46,000 bases of DNA from Penicillus capitatus (GCA_965649825.1 OZ287722.1:1-46000), one strand, 5' to 3'; shown: positions 10,644 through 21,362, numbered from the stretch's first letter. The notes: a model not told the origin generated them from the sequence alone. Translations and numbers: made by a program.

Positions 10644-12695
10644 CTACTCCTGACGCGGTTTCGACCTATACTTCAATTCTCCAATTAATGTCCAGGCAGT
10701 TAGAGCAATCCACCCGATATTGACAGGCGACAAGACCACACTGAACATGCCATAGTATGCCTCAGTCATGATCATAGAACGCCCGAAGGAGGCCATGGAA
10801 AAGAGACCCAAGAGGATGTAAACGACGAGGGCTTTGTATTTCTTGCAAACAGATTTTGATGTGTCTTTCCAACGCTGAAGTGTCCATACCATCCAGACGG
10901 TTGCGGGCAGAACAACGGTGATGTAGAACTGACAGGCGCGGAAAGGCATCTCGGGACTGTGAACGGCGACGAGATCTGAAGAGGCGGGCTGGATATGAAT
11001 GGTCGGGACAAAGACAATGCCGAGCGAGTTATCGGACAGCACACGCGCAGCATACCAGGGACCAAACAGCAAGAGCAACGAATAGCACAGCTGACCCCAC
11101 CAGAAGACAGGAAACTGTGTCGCTGTCTTGAATGCCAAGAAAGGAGATTGGAAGTAACGCATCCATCTCATCCCCGAGTTCGAATTCCGTCTGTTCCTTG
11201 TCTCTTCCGGAGTGGCGTCTCGTGCCGTGTCGATCTGCACAAGAGCGATGCCTTTTGGCAGAAGCAGGAGCAGGAAGATGTGCATCATGATCAGCAAGAC
11301 GAAGAAATTCTGAAAGACGGAGCACCACGAGTATTTCAAGATTAGGGACGTCGGGAATTCTTGCGGATACGGTTTTGGCTTGGTCCTCGGCTCCAGCGGC
11401 CGCCTCTCAGAGAGCGCTATGCGATTGGATGCATCGAACCGGACACGAACCTGCACAGAGGGAGTGCGATCGCCGCACAGTGATCGAAAGAGCGTTTCGT
11501 TCAGCTGCGACTCGAACACTGGCCCTCCATTCACGGCGGCCAACTTCTCCACCGTGTGCGCCGCTACAGCATCGTCTCCGCAGTAGATCAGCGCATCAGC
11601 ATGCAGGTCTTTGGAAGGAACTGTCACATCATCTCTTTGCCAGACAATGACTCGTAGCGACGACAGTGACGACGCCGTTCCAGTATTCCCCAGAGGAGCA
11701 AAGTGTGGATTCGGTGGAGATGTGATCAGCACCACAGCTGCCTCTATGCGCATGGCTGCATCCAGAGGTCGGATGATAGCCGGCTGCGATGCCTTCTCCA
11801 TTTCGAAGTCTGCAAAAGAGAGATGGCCATCATCGATGGCCACGATGCGGAATCTCCTTCTTATCTTCCAATCTGTCGTCTCCAGCTCCAACAGCGTCGA
11901 AGCATCGCCCTCGTGCGATCGGTGCAGATGATTACCGAATGCATCGTGCAGATGGCCACAGAACCACGCCGCCACTCCATACTTCCAGAGCACTCTCTTC
12001 AGTTCCACTTGATTTCCGACAAAATAACGCGCCTCCTTTCCGACGGTGCTCATCGGATAATGCCCGTACGCTATGTAAAGAGGACGACAGTTATTGCCAT
12101 ACCACTTTCGCATGTCGGTCACAATCTCGATCTCCAGCTCGTTCAGAATCTCCTCCGTCATCATGCCAAAAAAATTCGTGGGGCTGCGCAGTCCAATATC
12201 GGGAACGAGATCGATACCGACGAGACAGTAGACCGGACAGGCAGTCGATGCAAAGAAGGGATGTATGAGGATACGTCTCGACGCCCATGCCTCGCCCATC
12301 ACTGCAGAGGTTCGATAGGAGTCTCCTTCTCCGTTCCGTTTCCCGGTGTCAAAAACATCGTGATTGCCGCGGATGTCGATAAAAGTGGATGATGTGTTGC
12401 CCATCGCAGGGCGTGCCATTTGGACCATTTCTCTGTACTGTGTCCATTCCTTGGGCCGCTGTTGCGATCTACTGCTGTATGGGACCTTGGCATGGACGAG
12501 ATCTCCCGTAATCAGAACGGCGGAAAAATCGAAAAGGGGGAAGAACTGCTGAAACAGAATGCTCAAATCCGCCGCCCTGCCTTCAGCGACCTCGCTGAAA
12601 TGCAAGTCCGAAAGGTGCAGAAACCACGAGACCTCCGCCTGTGCCACTCTGGGGGTCCAACAAAGCAGGACGGAGCATAGGATAAGGGCAAGCAT
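10644..12695 (-). CDS. TMEM62-like membrane-anchored calcineurin-type phosphoesterase
   Basis: An intronless 683-codon gene, unusual in this window. A cleavable signal peptide (LALILCSVLLC, residues 2-18) is followed by a luminal metallophosphatase domain with all metal-binding blocks: LHLSDLHF, LITGDLVH, IRGNHDVF, AYGHYPMS and FCGHLHDAFG. A beta-rich middle region leads to a C-terminal membrane domain from about residue 470 with several hydrophobic helices (NFFVLLIMMHIFLLLLL, YSLLLLFGPWYAA, VYILLGLFSMASF, IGWIALTAWTLIG). This order matches TMEM62, an orphan phosphoesterase of the endomembrane system whose substrate is unknown. All catalytic residues appear intact. It starts 42 bp from the earliest ATG of the divergent channel gene. 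Confidence 0.87.
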   Translation of the reverse strand: MLALILCSVLLCWTPRVAQAEVSWFLHLSDLHFSEVAEGRAADLSILFQQFFPLFDFSAVLITGDLVHAKVPYSSRSQQRPKEWTQYREMVQMARPAMGNTSSTFIDIRGNHDVFDTGKRNGEGDSYRTSAVMGEAWASRRILIHPFFASTACPVYCLVGIDLVPDIGLRSPTNFFGMMTEEILNELEIEIVTDMRKWYGNNCRPLYIAYGHYPMSTVGKEARYFVGNQVELKRVLWKYGVAAWFCGHLHDAFGNHLHRSHEGDASTLLELETTDWKIRRRFRIVAIDDGHLSFADFEMEKASQPAIIRPLDAAMRIEAAVVLITSPPNPHFAPLGNTGTASSLSSLRVIVWQRDDVTVPSKDLHADALIYCGDDAVAAHTVEKLAAVNGGPVFESQLNETLFRSLCGDRTPSVQVRVRFDASNRIALSERRPLEPRTKPKPYPQEFPTSLILKYSWCSVFQNFFVLLIMMHIFLLLLLPKGIALVQIDTARDATPEETRNRRNSNSGMRWMRYFQSPFLAFKTATQFPVFWWGQLCYSLLLLFGPWYAARVLSDNSLGIVFVPTIHIQPASSDLVAVHSPEMPFRACQFYITVVLPATVWMVWTLQRWKDTSKSVCKKYKALVVYILLGLFSMASFGRSMIMTEAYYGMFSVVLSPVNIGWIALTAWTLIGELKYRSKPRQE

Positions 12696-12737
12696 GCGAA
12701 ACGTCCGAAGGGAAAGTTGGCTGATCGAAATACGGTC

Positions 12738-15491
12738 ATGATATACGGTTACCTGTCGATGCTAACGACGAGGAAGGGAGCTTGTCTGACGATGCGGCGT
12801 CGACTACACCGTCTTCGGCATCTGCACCAATATCCAGGACGAAAGGGAAAGACAGAAAGATCCGTTTCACTGCCTCGACGTATAAACACCGCCTCTTCGG
12901 GCAAAATTGGGAGCAGTCGAGAAGTCAAAGGAGGATCTCGCCCTTCCGTGTCCATACGAGAATCTTCTGTTGCGGAATGGATTCAGCAGACAGTGATCTC
13001 TGTACGCAAAGTGATGCATGAAGTGCTGACTTGGTGCCGGATTCTGATGCCGTGGATCTTGGTACCATGTCTCACTCTTTTGATGCGGCCATCTCGCGGA
13101 CACGGATATCTCACTCCTAACCTCTCACAGCATTATTCGCATGTCACCTTTGCCAGCGCTTCGAAGTCGATCGCAGATTCCAAGATCACCTGGGTTGACA
13201 TTCTGCAGTATAAGTTTCAAAAGGTCCGGACGAGAGGTGTCTTCTAGCGAGAGATATGCGATTCCGGCTGTTTCGGGTTCAGGTCATGTCGAAGCAGATG
13301 TTTGGCAAACTGTGTGCCGTGCTGTTGGCAGCAGCGCCGATCGTCGTTGTCGGTGGTCTGTGTCTCAAATTGGCCTCCGGAGATCGACTACAACACTCCA
13401 TGTTCAAAGCCTTCACCATCATGGGCGACGTACCAGGCACGTCCATCCCTACCTCACTTCCTTATCCGTCCAATGTCGTTACATGTCAGGAGCCGATGCT
13501 GTGCAGGACGACAGTCCACATGTCCTGTTCATCGGCAATCTGATCTTTTTCGCTGGGATGTTCACTGTGGCGGTGACATTGGGAATCGTCTGCGATGACA
13601 TCAGCAACTTCGTCTCAGATGTGCGGCATGGAAACTACCAGATGGTGGAAGACGGACATACCGTCATCCTCAATGTCAACCGCCTGCTCGGTCCTGTCCT
13701 GCACCAAGTGACACCCTTGTTGTTCGATACGTCTGTCGACGAGAGAGGAACTGTGGATCAAAGTAGATCGAAGCGGCCTCCAAAGAACGTCGGCATTTCT
13801 CCGGACCCATCGTCATCTTGGCCGATATGGACAAGGAGGAGCTCGAAAGATTCGTCGCCGAGAAAGCGGAAGGCCTCAAACTCGAAATCTCCACACGCCG
13901 AGGATGCACACACGATGCCATGGATCTCAAGAGAGTCGCAGCTGGCAAAGCACAGTGCGTGATCTGGTTGGAACCTGAAGACGACGAGGTCTCAGTGGCA
14001 GCGAGGAGAGCGTGCGCCATCGCAGCGTTGAAAGCTCTCGGCTCGGGCAGCAGCAAGACTGCCAGAATGATCGTCCAGACATCGCACGATTCCTCTAAAT
14101 CTCTCTACCAACTGACTGACGTGCCCATGGCTTATCGGACACCGCCGCTGATGCAGGAGAGTAAATTGGATGTTATGGAACTGTGTGAGGAAGAGAACTT
14201 CGATCGACTGCTGGCGCAATGTGCCTTGCAGCCTGGACTGAGCGTCCTTTTTTCGGAAATCTTTCAGCACAATGCGGGGAAAGAGTTCTACGTCACACCG
14301 AATGCAGAATTCGCGGGGCAGGTCTATTCCGAAGCACGGCGTCGATTTGACACAGGCGCTGTGTGTGGAATCTACACTCCGCCACTGGAGAGTCCCCACA
14401 GCGATGGGAGTGTGCTGCTCAATCCTCCAGAGGACACTGTCATGAAGAAGGATGACCGGCTTATTGTGCTATCCAGCGATCGAGAACACGCCAATTCACA
14501 AAAGAAATCCACACCGCACGCATCGTGGGTCAAAGATGTGACCCGAGAGTACACGCCCACCTGGTCACACAGTATTGTGGTTCTGTGCTTTGGAGATGAG
14601 GGCAGAGCCGACAGCGGCATCGTGCAAGCCATCAGCATGTTTGCTCCCAAGGGAACAAACGTAACTATCGTCGCTTGGTATGTGTCGCGGACGGTGTACA
14701 CAGAGAGAGTTGCTTAAATGGGATGTTTGTTTGTGCAGTTCTGCTCCTGAAACGGACGGGAAGAATGGAGACTGTCAGGTCTCATACATCGAGGGCAATC
14801 CGGCATCGTTTAATACGCTTCGCAAACTTCAGAAGCACGAGATCGATACCATCGTCCTGGCCGGACTCGAAGATCTTCCACCCAAACTCGCAGATGCTCA
14901 AGCAAGCATTCGTCTCCATCTTATAACGTCCTCAGATCTGTTGCGCAGCTAATTTCAAGTCTGATTCAGATTCAGGAATGGGCCGAAAAGATATGGGAAA
15001 ACAAGAGAGGGTTCAATGTCGTCAGTCCATTGAATTCCTCCGAGACAAAGAAATTGGCAGATCACCTCATCGAAGTCGGCAGGTCAATGTCGGTGCCGAT
15101 TGCACTCGACGTTTTGCTGCCTTCCGAACTTGCGAGTGGCCTTCTGGTCCAAGTAGCCGGGGCGCCGATCCTGAACTTGGTCTTCAAAGATCTCATCGGA
15201 GACAACGGAGTTGAACTGTATCTCAGAGACGCGGAAGATTTCCATCTAATCGGAAGAGGACCATTGAAAGCGCACGAGGTGTCTGATATGGTCCGGCAGC
15301 ACAGCGAGACATTTCTCGGGTGAGATCTCCCTCCGACGCCATCGCTATGTGACTCCTACTGCAGTATCATGCGAAAAGACAAGAGCTGCGAGATCGCTCC
15401 CGGAGCCATGGAAGAGCACGAGTATGAGGCAGGGGAACGAATTGTTGTACTGGCAGAGAATTTTGGACCGGAATCCGTTGCAGATGCGTGA
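12738..15491 (+). CDS. CASTOR/POLLUX (DMI1/SYM8)-type RCK-domain ion channel
   Basis: About seven exons. Candidate starts are ATG 12738, 12759 or 12792; the first 90 residues are basic and disordered. Hydrophobic segments (RILMPWILVPCLTLLM; LCAVLLAAAPIVVVGG) lead to the pore region FKAFTIMGDVPGADAV and then FTVAVTLGIVCDDIS. The cytosolic RCK-like part follows: IVILADMDKEELERFV, ARMIVQTSHDSSK, LLAQCALQPGLSVLFSEI, KKDDRLIVLSS, WSHSIVVLCFGDEG and, near the end, GERIVVLAENFG. The order matches plant CASTOR/POLLUX channels, which conduct cations/calcium across the nuclear envelope. The intron in the pore (13437-13489) begins with GC (CAG|GCACGT) and no nearby GT keeps the frame. The intron near 14916-14960 is the least certain. 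The selectivity-filter sequence departs from the plant ADAG motif. Confidence 0.84.
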
Positions 15492-15790
15492 ACGATGTGA
15501 CCAGGAATACGCTTTCGTATCGGAGTTGCATAATATAACTGGCCTTTTGTATGTGACAACGTCTCAGTCGCTGTCCGTGCTGCTGCATGAAAGCGTCGCT
15601 GTCCAATGGACTAGGCCTTTGTTGATGACATCGGACTCTTCCAGCCATCACGTGCCTGCTTCGTCGCGTCGATGGTCGAGCGCATCGAATCTGTCATAGG
15701 ACGCGTACTGACGCAGTAGATAAGCCAGCGCTGTACGACGAGAGCGGCACGAATGGGTGACGTGACCCTCTCGGAGTTGTGTATCAGACC

Positions 15791-16057
15791 ATGGTGTCTT
15801 CGTACCGTATGAATCTCTCCTTCCTTTTTGTCTTCCTCTGCCTCAGCGCTGTTGTGGCGCTCCGCCGGATAACGGAAGAAACTTATGGGTTTGTCGGCGT
15901 CAACTGTCAGCAAATGGTCGGTTGTGCATCGCAAAGATACGTGTCCAGTGATTCGTACTTTTCACAGGGAGAATTTTGTGAAAATGATGCCGAGTGTTGC
16001 AAGCATCATTGCGCAAGCCCCGAGGGCGGTCTCAGCTTCAACATCTGCCTCGACTGA
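15791..16057 (+). CDS. Small secreted cysteine-rich protein
   Basis: Single exon, 88 residues from ATG 15791 (an alternative ATG at 15809 sits directly before the signal peptide). The signal peptide MNLSFLFVFLCLSAVVA is followed by a mature part of about 60 residues with seven cysteines. Their spacing is C-x5-C-x15-C-x5-CC-x3-C-x11-C (core FCENDAECCKHHCASP), resembling the CC-containing inhibitor-cystine-knot layout, with one odd Cys. No homologue is recognised and no activity can be inferred. It lies between the channel gene and HAUS1 on the same strand, with about 280-300 bp on either side, enough for its own promoter. Confidence 0.55.
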   Translation: MVSSYRMNLSFLFVFLCLSAVVALRRITEETYGFVGVNCQQMVGCASQRYVSSDSYFSQGEFCENDAECCKHHCASPEGGLSFNICLD

Positions 16058-16335
16058 AAATCATCTCCATCCCTTGGACTGAGAATCCCATTTGCCAGTG
16101 AGTGGTACGAAGAGAGAGACGTTCATGAACCACAATCCTCGCAGTTCTGCAGGAACAGTATTTTTTCAAATGTTCACGGTGTGTTGCGACACTGTCCCTG
16201 TTCCGACTCGAACAGCAAATACTAGTTTCGCCAATACCACACCGGTCGTAATGTCCCCGTCCACGTTCGACATTTTCGCGACGAGCGACGTCATGTGCCT
16301 CATTTGAGCCCATTCGCCTTCAGTCTATCTCCGTT

Positions 16336-17332
16336 ATGTCGACGTTGACCATCGGAACGTCGAAAAAGACCTTCCGACTGACGGATCTCGATGTATCCGT
16401 GCAAGAAACTCTGTCCGATGCTCTCGGCGAAGGGTGCCACCTACTGCCCGAAATCGAAGCCGATACCGAAGCGTTGCAGTTCCTAAACGGATTCTTGAGA
16501 CACGTCGACGTGCAAAGACGACTGGCCCTCGCCGAAGTCGAGCACGCGTCTTTGCTGAAAGAGGATTATCGACTTGAAGGTGCGTCTCTCGGTCGCTGAG
16601 ATCCCGGGTTCGACGTTTCTGTACCAGAGCTGCGACTTCAGGAGCAGCTGAAAGTCATTGGTGTGACGCGCGATGCATTGACAAGAGAAGCGCAGGCGAA
16701 TGTCGCCCTCGTGGCCCGGATCACAGAGAAGCTCCAGCTGCGTCAGCCGCATTTCAATCACGTTTGCTGCAAATGGACACAACTCTGTCTTCGACAACAC
16801 TCGGCAAACGAAAAAAGAGTAATCATCACACTTTCACTCGTCGACGCAACTGGATTCCGGTTACAGAAGTGTGTGAGTGATGTTACACGAGAAACAATGA
16901 AGATGGCGGAGCAGATGCGAATGGTAAAAGGGAAACTCGCCGCTGCTTGCGAAGCCCGTGCGAAGATGGTCTTGCCACAGGCGCAGTTACTTCCCGATGC
17001 CGAGAGCAAGATCGAACAATACAGGCAAGATGCACAAGAGTACAAAGCCGCCTTGGAGGAGAGGGGATTTGGCCACGAGGTAAGTATCATGCAGGACCTG
17101 TGCCGTCTTCGCACTTAACAGAAGACTGTAGATCTCGCACGAGGCGATCGTGGAGAAGGCAGAGCATCTGGATCGATACAGGGCCGAAATTGCGAGTCTG
17201 CACAAGGAGCTGCTGCCATACGATCGGCAACTGCCACGCAACATGGACACAGCCCGAGATCGATTGCGGGAAGTGCGAGAAGAGATGGAGCGTGTGACAT
17301 CCGCCATTCGTGAAAAGATGGTTACCGACTAG
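16336..17332 (+). CDS. HAUS1: HAUS augmin complex subunit 1 (AUG1-like)
   Basis: Augmin recruits gamma-tubulin to existing microtubules for branching nucleation in the spindle. Four exons. Exon 1 carries LLPEIEADTEALQFLNGFL, matching the AUG1 N-terminal segment. Coiled coil follows (LRLQEQLKVIGVTRDALTRE). The last exon begins at the family's best-conserved block: ISHEAIVEKAEHLDRYR, then a turn around LLPYDRQLPRNMDTAR, corresponding to plant 'ISHGVLVEMAEH' and 'SYQDLPPD'. Introns are short GT-AG (for example GTAAGT near 17082). About 260 residues, like animal HAUS1 (278). The stop is 5 bp from the stop of the convergent CCDC112 gene. Sequence identity to the family is low except at the C-terminus, so the call rests mainly on that block. 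Confidence 0.74.
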
Positions 17333-17337
17333 CGCTG

Positions 17338-19062
17338 TCACGACGAGGCCGGAACTGTCGCACGTCTCCAACTGGGGACAGCTTTGTGCGGAACGTGTCG
17401 AATGAAAGCACTGGTGCAAGGCTTGGATGGCGAAGAAGGGTTCGAAGTGGCATCGCAACGTCGCCTCGAGGCATCTGTCGATTGAACGAGTCGCGCCGGA
17501 TCGCGCACCGCCTCTACGACCACCTTAGGGGAAGCACTGACGTATTTCGCGGGAAAGAGCGAGATTATTACTTGCTGTCGTAGCCGGTCGATGCGTTCTC
17601 TGCGTCTTAGCTCTGTCATCTGTCGCTCTCTTCTTCGCACGAGGCGTCTGTCCAGAATCTGTCGGTTGCGTTGTTTGACTCTCTCCCGCTTTGCTTCCGC
17701 AGAGAAGTGCGTGTGCACGTGTTGCGTTTTCTGTCGCCGTTGAATCATCTCGGCAGCTCTGCGTTCGGCCTCCTGTTCGAACGCCACTGCCGGCTGGCTC
17801 TTCTCATGGACGCTTGTCATACCTTCTTGCGTTCCCTGTAAGCACGGACGCTTTTCTTTTTTTCGAGCTGCGCCTCCCGTATCTTTCTTTCTTCCTCTTT
17901 CTGAGTCTCCATCTTTTTTTGCGCCGCCTTTTTCTTCTTTGCCGCTTCTTCGGCTTTCTCTGCCTGCCACGACTGAACAAGTTGCCGTTGTACCTCACGC
18001 CGAAGCCGAGATTCGTGATCCTTTTGCTTTTTCTCTCTATCCTCTTGTCGAAGATCTCTGTCTTCTTCCTCGGCCAAACAAAGGCATTCGTTCTTGGCTC
18101 TCTCTTTATCGTTGCGCCAGCGACGAATGGCGTCTTTCTTCCTTTCTGCCAGGTCGCAGAAGACGGAATGCCATCTTCCGTGACGGACAATTTCGTTTGG
18201 AGCGATGCCGATCAACTCTTGACGACACAGCTCTGTCGTCATTAAATAGTCACCCTTGCAAATGCCAAGCAGCCTATAGAGAACTGATTTCGGTACGAAG
18301 ACACGCGTCATCGTGCGACACTGTGCCTGAGATACTCTCGGTGATCCTCCTCTCGCCATCCGTCCGTTTCGCCGTGCTGTTCGAGATAGGCATCGTATTC
18401 GAGTACCTCGGGCAGCAACCCGCTTTCGTTCTGCTTTGCTCTACACAGACGCGAACGCTGGCGAGCTGTATTACCAGAAGATAACATACAGAGGTGTGTT
18501 TGTCGCTGGTTTAGACGTCGCTGAACCGTTCCACTGCGGGGTACTCATGCGTTCGATCATGAGTTCGAGGTCGCGGTCAAGAAGGGCTTCCTCGCGCTCG
18601 AGCATCTGTCGTTGTCGGATCTCTTTGTGGTGGAAGGCATAGATTTCGTTTTCGACGCTGGTCAACGCGTCGCGTAAGTCCTCCGCTGACTTGGCGTCCG
18701 TCTTCGTCTCTTCGAGCTTCAGAATTGACACATACATCCGTCAGCATGCAGCAGTTCTCTATGAGTTGTGTGACGACGAGAGAAGATAGGTCTTCTGTCC
18801 GTTTCCGGATGCGGCAAACGTCTTGCAGCAGAGCCCGTACGAAGGAGCGGCGTTCGAATTCGGCCGATGTCTGCTCGTCTGTAAACTGCTGCTCCACGCC
18901 GGCGTCTGAACAAGGTACGCGGGTGCAACGAAGCGAAGCTTCACGTTTGGTGTAAAGCTGAGCCGTTTTGAGCCATCGCTTCGTCTCCAAGCGTTTTGCA
19001 TTCTGTTCTTCGTCTGTCGTCATTGTCGTCAACGCGACACACTTGCTGTCAAAATATGACAT
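17338..19062 (-). CDS. CCDC112-like coiled-coil protein (centriolar satellite/ciliogenesis)
   Basis: Long basic coiled coil in five or more exons. Start ATG 19062, or 19023 (MTTDEEQN). The N-terminal helices (LRDALTSVENEIYAFHHKE) align with the human CCDC112 'LREMMEEIENAINTFKEE' part. Next come EYDAYLEQHGETDGW (human 'DFEKFLQQTGGRQGAW') and RHGRWHSVFCDLAERKKDA (human 'QHEKWYQKFLALEERKKES'). After a Lys/Glu-rich rod, the C-terminus has AVRDPARLVQST and IRHVPHKAVPSWRR, equal to human 'SRDPSRLYKPT' and 'LHIPHRAIPTWRQ'. This collinear set of matches makes the call firm. CCDC112 localises to centriolar satellites and supports ciliogenesis in animals. One intron (near 17573-17526) is 48 nt, a multiple of three and free of stops, so retention would go unnoticed in frame. 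Confidence 0.82.
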
Positions 19063-20783
19063 ATGTCTTGCCGGCGTTACGCTGTGTCCAGTTCTATTCT
19101 GTATTCTCTTCTATCCATTTCCAGTTTACAAGTGTTGGCGTTTGATTTGTGATGTAAACGGATGTGACAGTCCGTGGGCGATGGTGAAATACACTGTGAA
19201 CTGAGGTTATGCTATGTTTGTTATTTTCTTGTGAAAGTTTGGACAATGCATCGGCAACACAAATCACTTAGGTTATGAATCTATGCATCCGTCTGTGAGT
19301 AGTGAGGTAAGTATCCACTGTACATTTTCCGATTACTTCACTCTAGTGCAGCATGCGTAGATTCCAGTACCTTTATGAACTCTTCACAGGATGCTATAGG
19401 TTCTGTTGGTTGCCTCGATCCTCCCTCTGCAATAGGGACAAGTAGTGCTCTGTGGATGGCATCGAGAACTACTCGAAATAGCGCTGCTATTCTTCGAACT
19501 TATTGTGCATCCTATTTTTTATGTACAGAAGAAGGACTGTAGGCGCTCTGGGAAGACAAGCGAAAAAGTTTATGACGACGGTTGTGAGGCCCTTAAAGTG
19601 AAGGAAGAAGAAAACGAAGAGGCTGGCGATTGGGTATGCAGCTTGACGTGTGTGCCACTGTTGTGATATTCTTCTATATTCATGTTGTGTTATTTCACTT
19701 ACCGATTTGACTGTCGTGAAGAGATCTAAGATGAAGACGTATATCAAATAAATGGAATCCTTGTCTTCTTTAAATGGAAGTCAAAAGTCTCAATGTACCA
19801 CTCTTTTAAGCGCTTCATGGCTTTTGTCTCCTCGAGTTAGTACCTCTTCACACTTGCTATACGAAAACGCTAATTCGTCGATGATGTTTACCATTGTAAG
19901 ATTCCTTCTCTCGCGTCCGTGATTCACATCTTTGTACCGTGAACATGCAGATAGGGAGATAAATTCGAGATCACATCGGCCTCCAGCCAGGGGCATATGG
20001 GTAATGGCCCATGCACAAGTTGATGTCAAATGCCGTCTCGGGCCCATGACGTAGCGACCGCTTCGACACCCAGACGACAGGAAACAGATTACGGTTTACA
20101 GGTGAGTATCGACAATCAGACAGACACAAAAACCAACGCGGTTTACGCTTAATTAATTTCGACGATTCGATTGGTGCCGCTACGATCGTGTCATCACATG
20201 ATTGACTCAGGGAAGTCAATCCGGCACTTTAACAGTTTAGGACGGTCGTATCATTTTTTCTGATCTGAATCAAGTTTAGGGAACCTTTTGGCAAGCACTT
20301 TACGTAAAAATGCGGCAAATGGCGTGAGCGAGTCCAATAAGAATAAAGCACGGTTAGAAAAACGGTCAGGATGGTGGCGAGCATAAGCATAACAGTTAAA
20401 AGACAAAAACGTGATTCCACCTGGTGGCACTACAGGTATAAATAGATATTTGAGAGTCCTCGATCGATAGTGAGGCAGCTAGCGGAAGTTGTTTGCTAAG
20501 AATTGAAAAAGATGCGAGAAATCGTATCGGGTAAATGCTTGCTTCCATCAGGGTGGATAAAAAGATTCCATCCAAGAAGGCGCACTTGTAAGGAGAGATC
20601 AGTGTTGTTCCACCGACGGCTTATGAGAAAACGGATGTAGGCTTGCGCATGCGATCGGACAATACGGCGTTCACATGGCGATTTAATAAACTCGGTGTAG
20701 AGCACAAGTTGAGAACGACCAAGAAACAGTCACATAATAATTCAAACATGACCACTATGGACGTGATATACTGCACCATTAGA
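19063..20783. other. Gene-poor, AT-richer stretch
   Basis: About 1.7 kb with no recognisable coding exon, lower GC than its surroundings and only short frames. A TATAAATA string occurs at about 20437 but has no convincing gene next to it. It ends in the TPR remnant at 20784-21131. No tRNA, rRNA or terminal-repeat structure was seen by eye. It may hold decayed repeats; a repeat search would decide. Confidence 0.45.
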
Positions 20784-21146
20784 TTACCATAAAAATTGAA
20801 CAAACAACTTAAAACGGTAATAAAGAGCAGTAAACAAATCAGATCCATAATTGTATTCGTTATTCCCAAGTCGTTCATACATGACTTTAGCTCTTTCATG
20901 GTAAACAAATGCTTCGTCGACTCTTCCCATCCTTTCCAGACCGATAGCGTAGCTCCGAACGCAATAAAGAAAGTCCGGATGATCCGCATCTCCGTGGAGA
21001 CGCTCGCACATCTCGAGAGCCCTCTTGTAGACGGGCAATGCTTTGTCGTAACTTCCCGTTTTTTTTTCTAGTCCAACGCCATAGTTACTGAATGCAGCTC
21101 TCTCTTCGAGTTGAAGGTTTCGAACGCGCAAATAGATCCATGCCTA
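20784..21146 (-). pseudogene. Kinesin-light-chain-like TPR fragment
   Basis: A minus-strand piece encoding about two and a half TPR units of the 42-residue kinesin-light-chain/NPHP3 style: YGVGLEKKTGSYDKALPVY, RALEMCERLHGDADHPD, YAIGLERMGRVDEAFVYH. It opens behind an acceptor-like GTTTAG and the frame runs on only briefly into unrelated sequence (LYYRFKLFVQFLW) before a stop. No upstream TPR exons, start codon or partner domain are visible within 1 kb. The repeat units are nearly consensus, suggesting recent derivation from a large TPR family elsewhere in the genome. Most likely a gene fragment; a 3' terminal exon of an unseen gene is the alternative. Confidence 0.55.
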
Positions 21147-21362
21147 AACACAAGTCATTGACCGTTCTTTTTCAATCTCTCATTCGACACTTTTAACGCT
21201 TGATTTATGCGTATCGGCCATTAGGAAAAGAGAACATGCAACAACACGCGGCAGTTCGTTCGATCCTCGAAGGGCGACCTTTCGTCGTTTTGAACTCTGT
21301 CCAGCGCAAGTTGTGCAAGAGATCAGGATCTCGAACGAAACGGGTAATGCCATTCACCAGAG

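Noticed and set aside
15349-15699. Open frame of 116 codons downstream of the channel
   Set aside because: Overlaps the final channel exon in another frame; that exon ends with a conserved IVVLAEN block.
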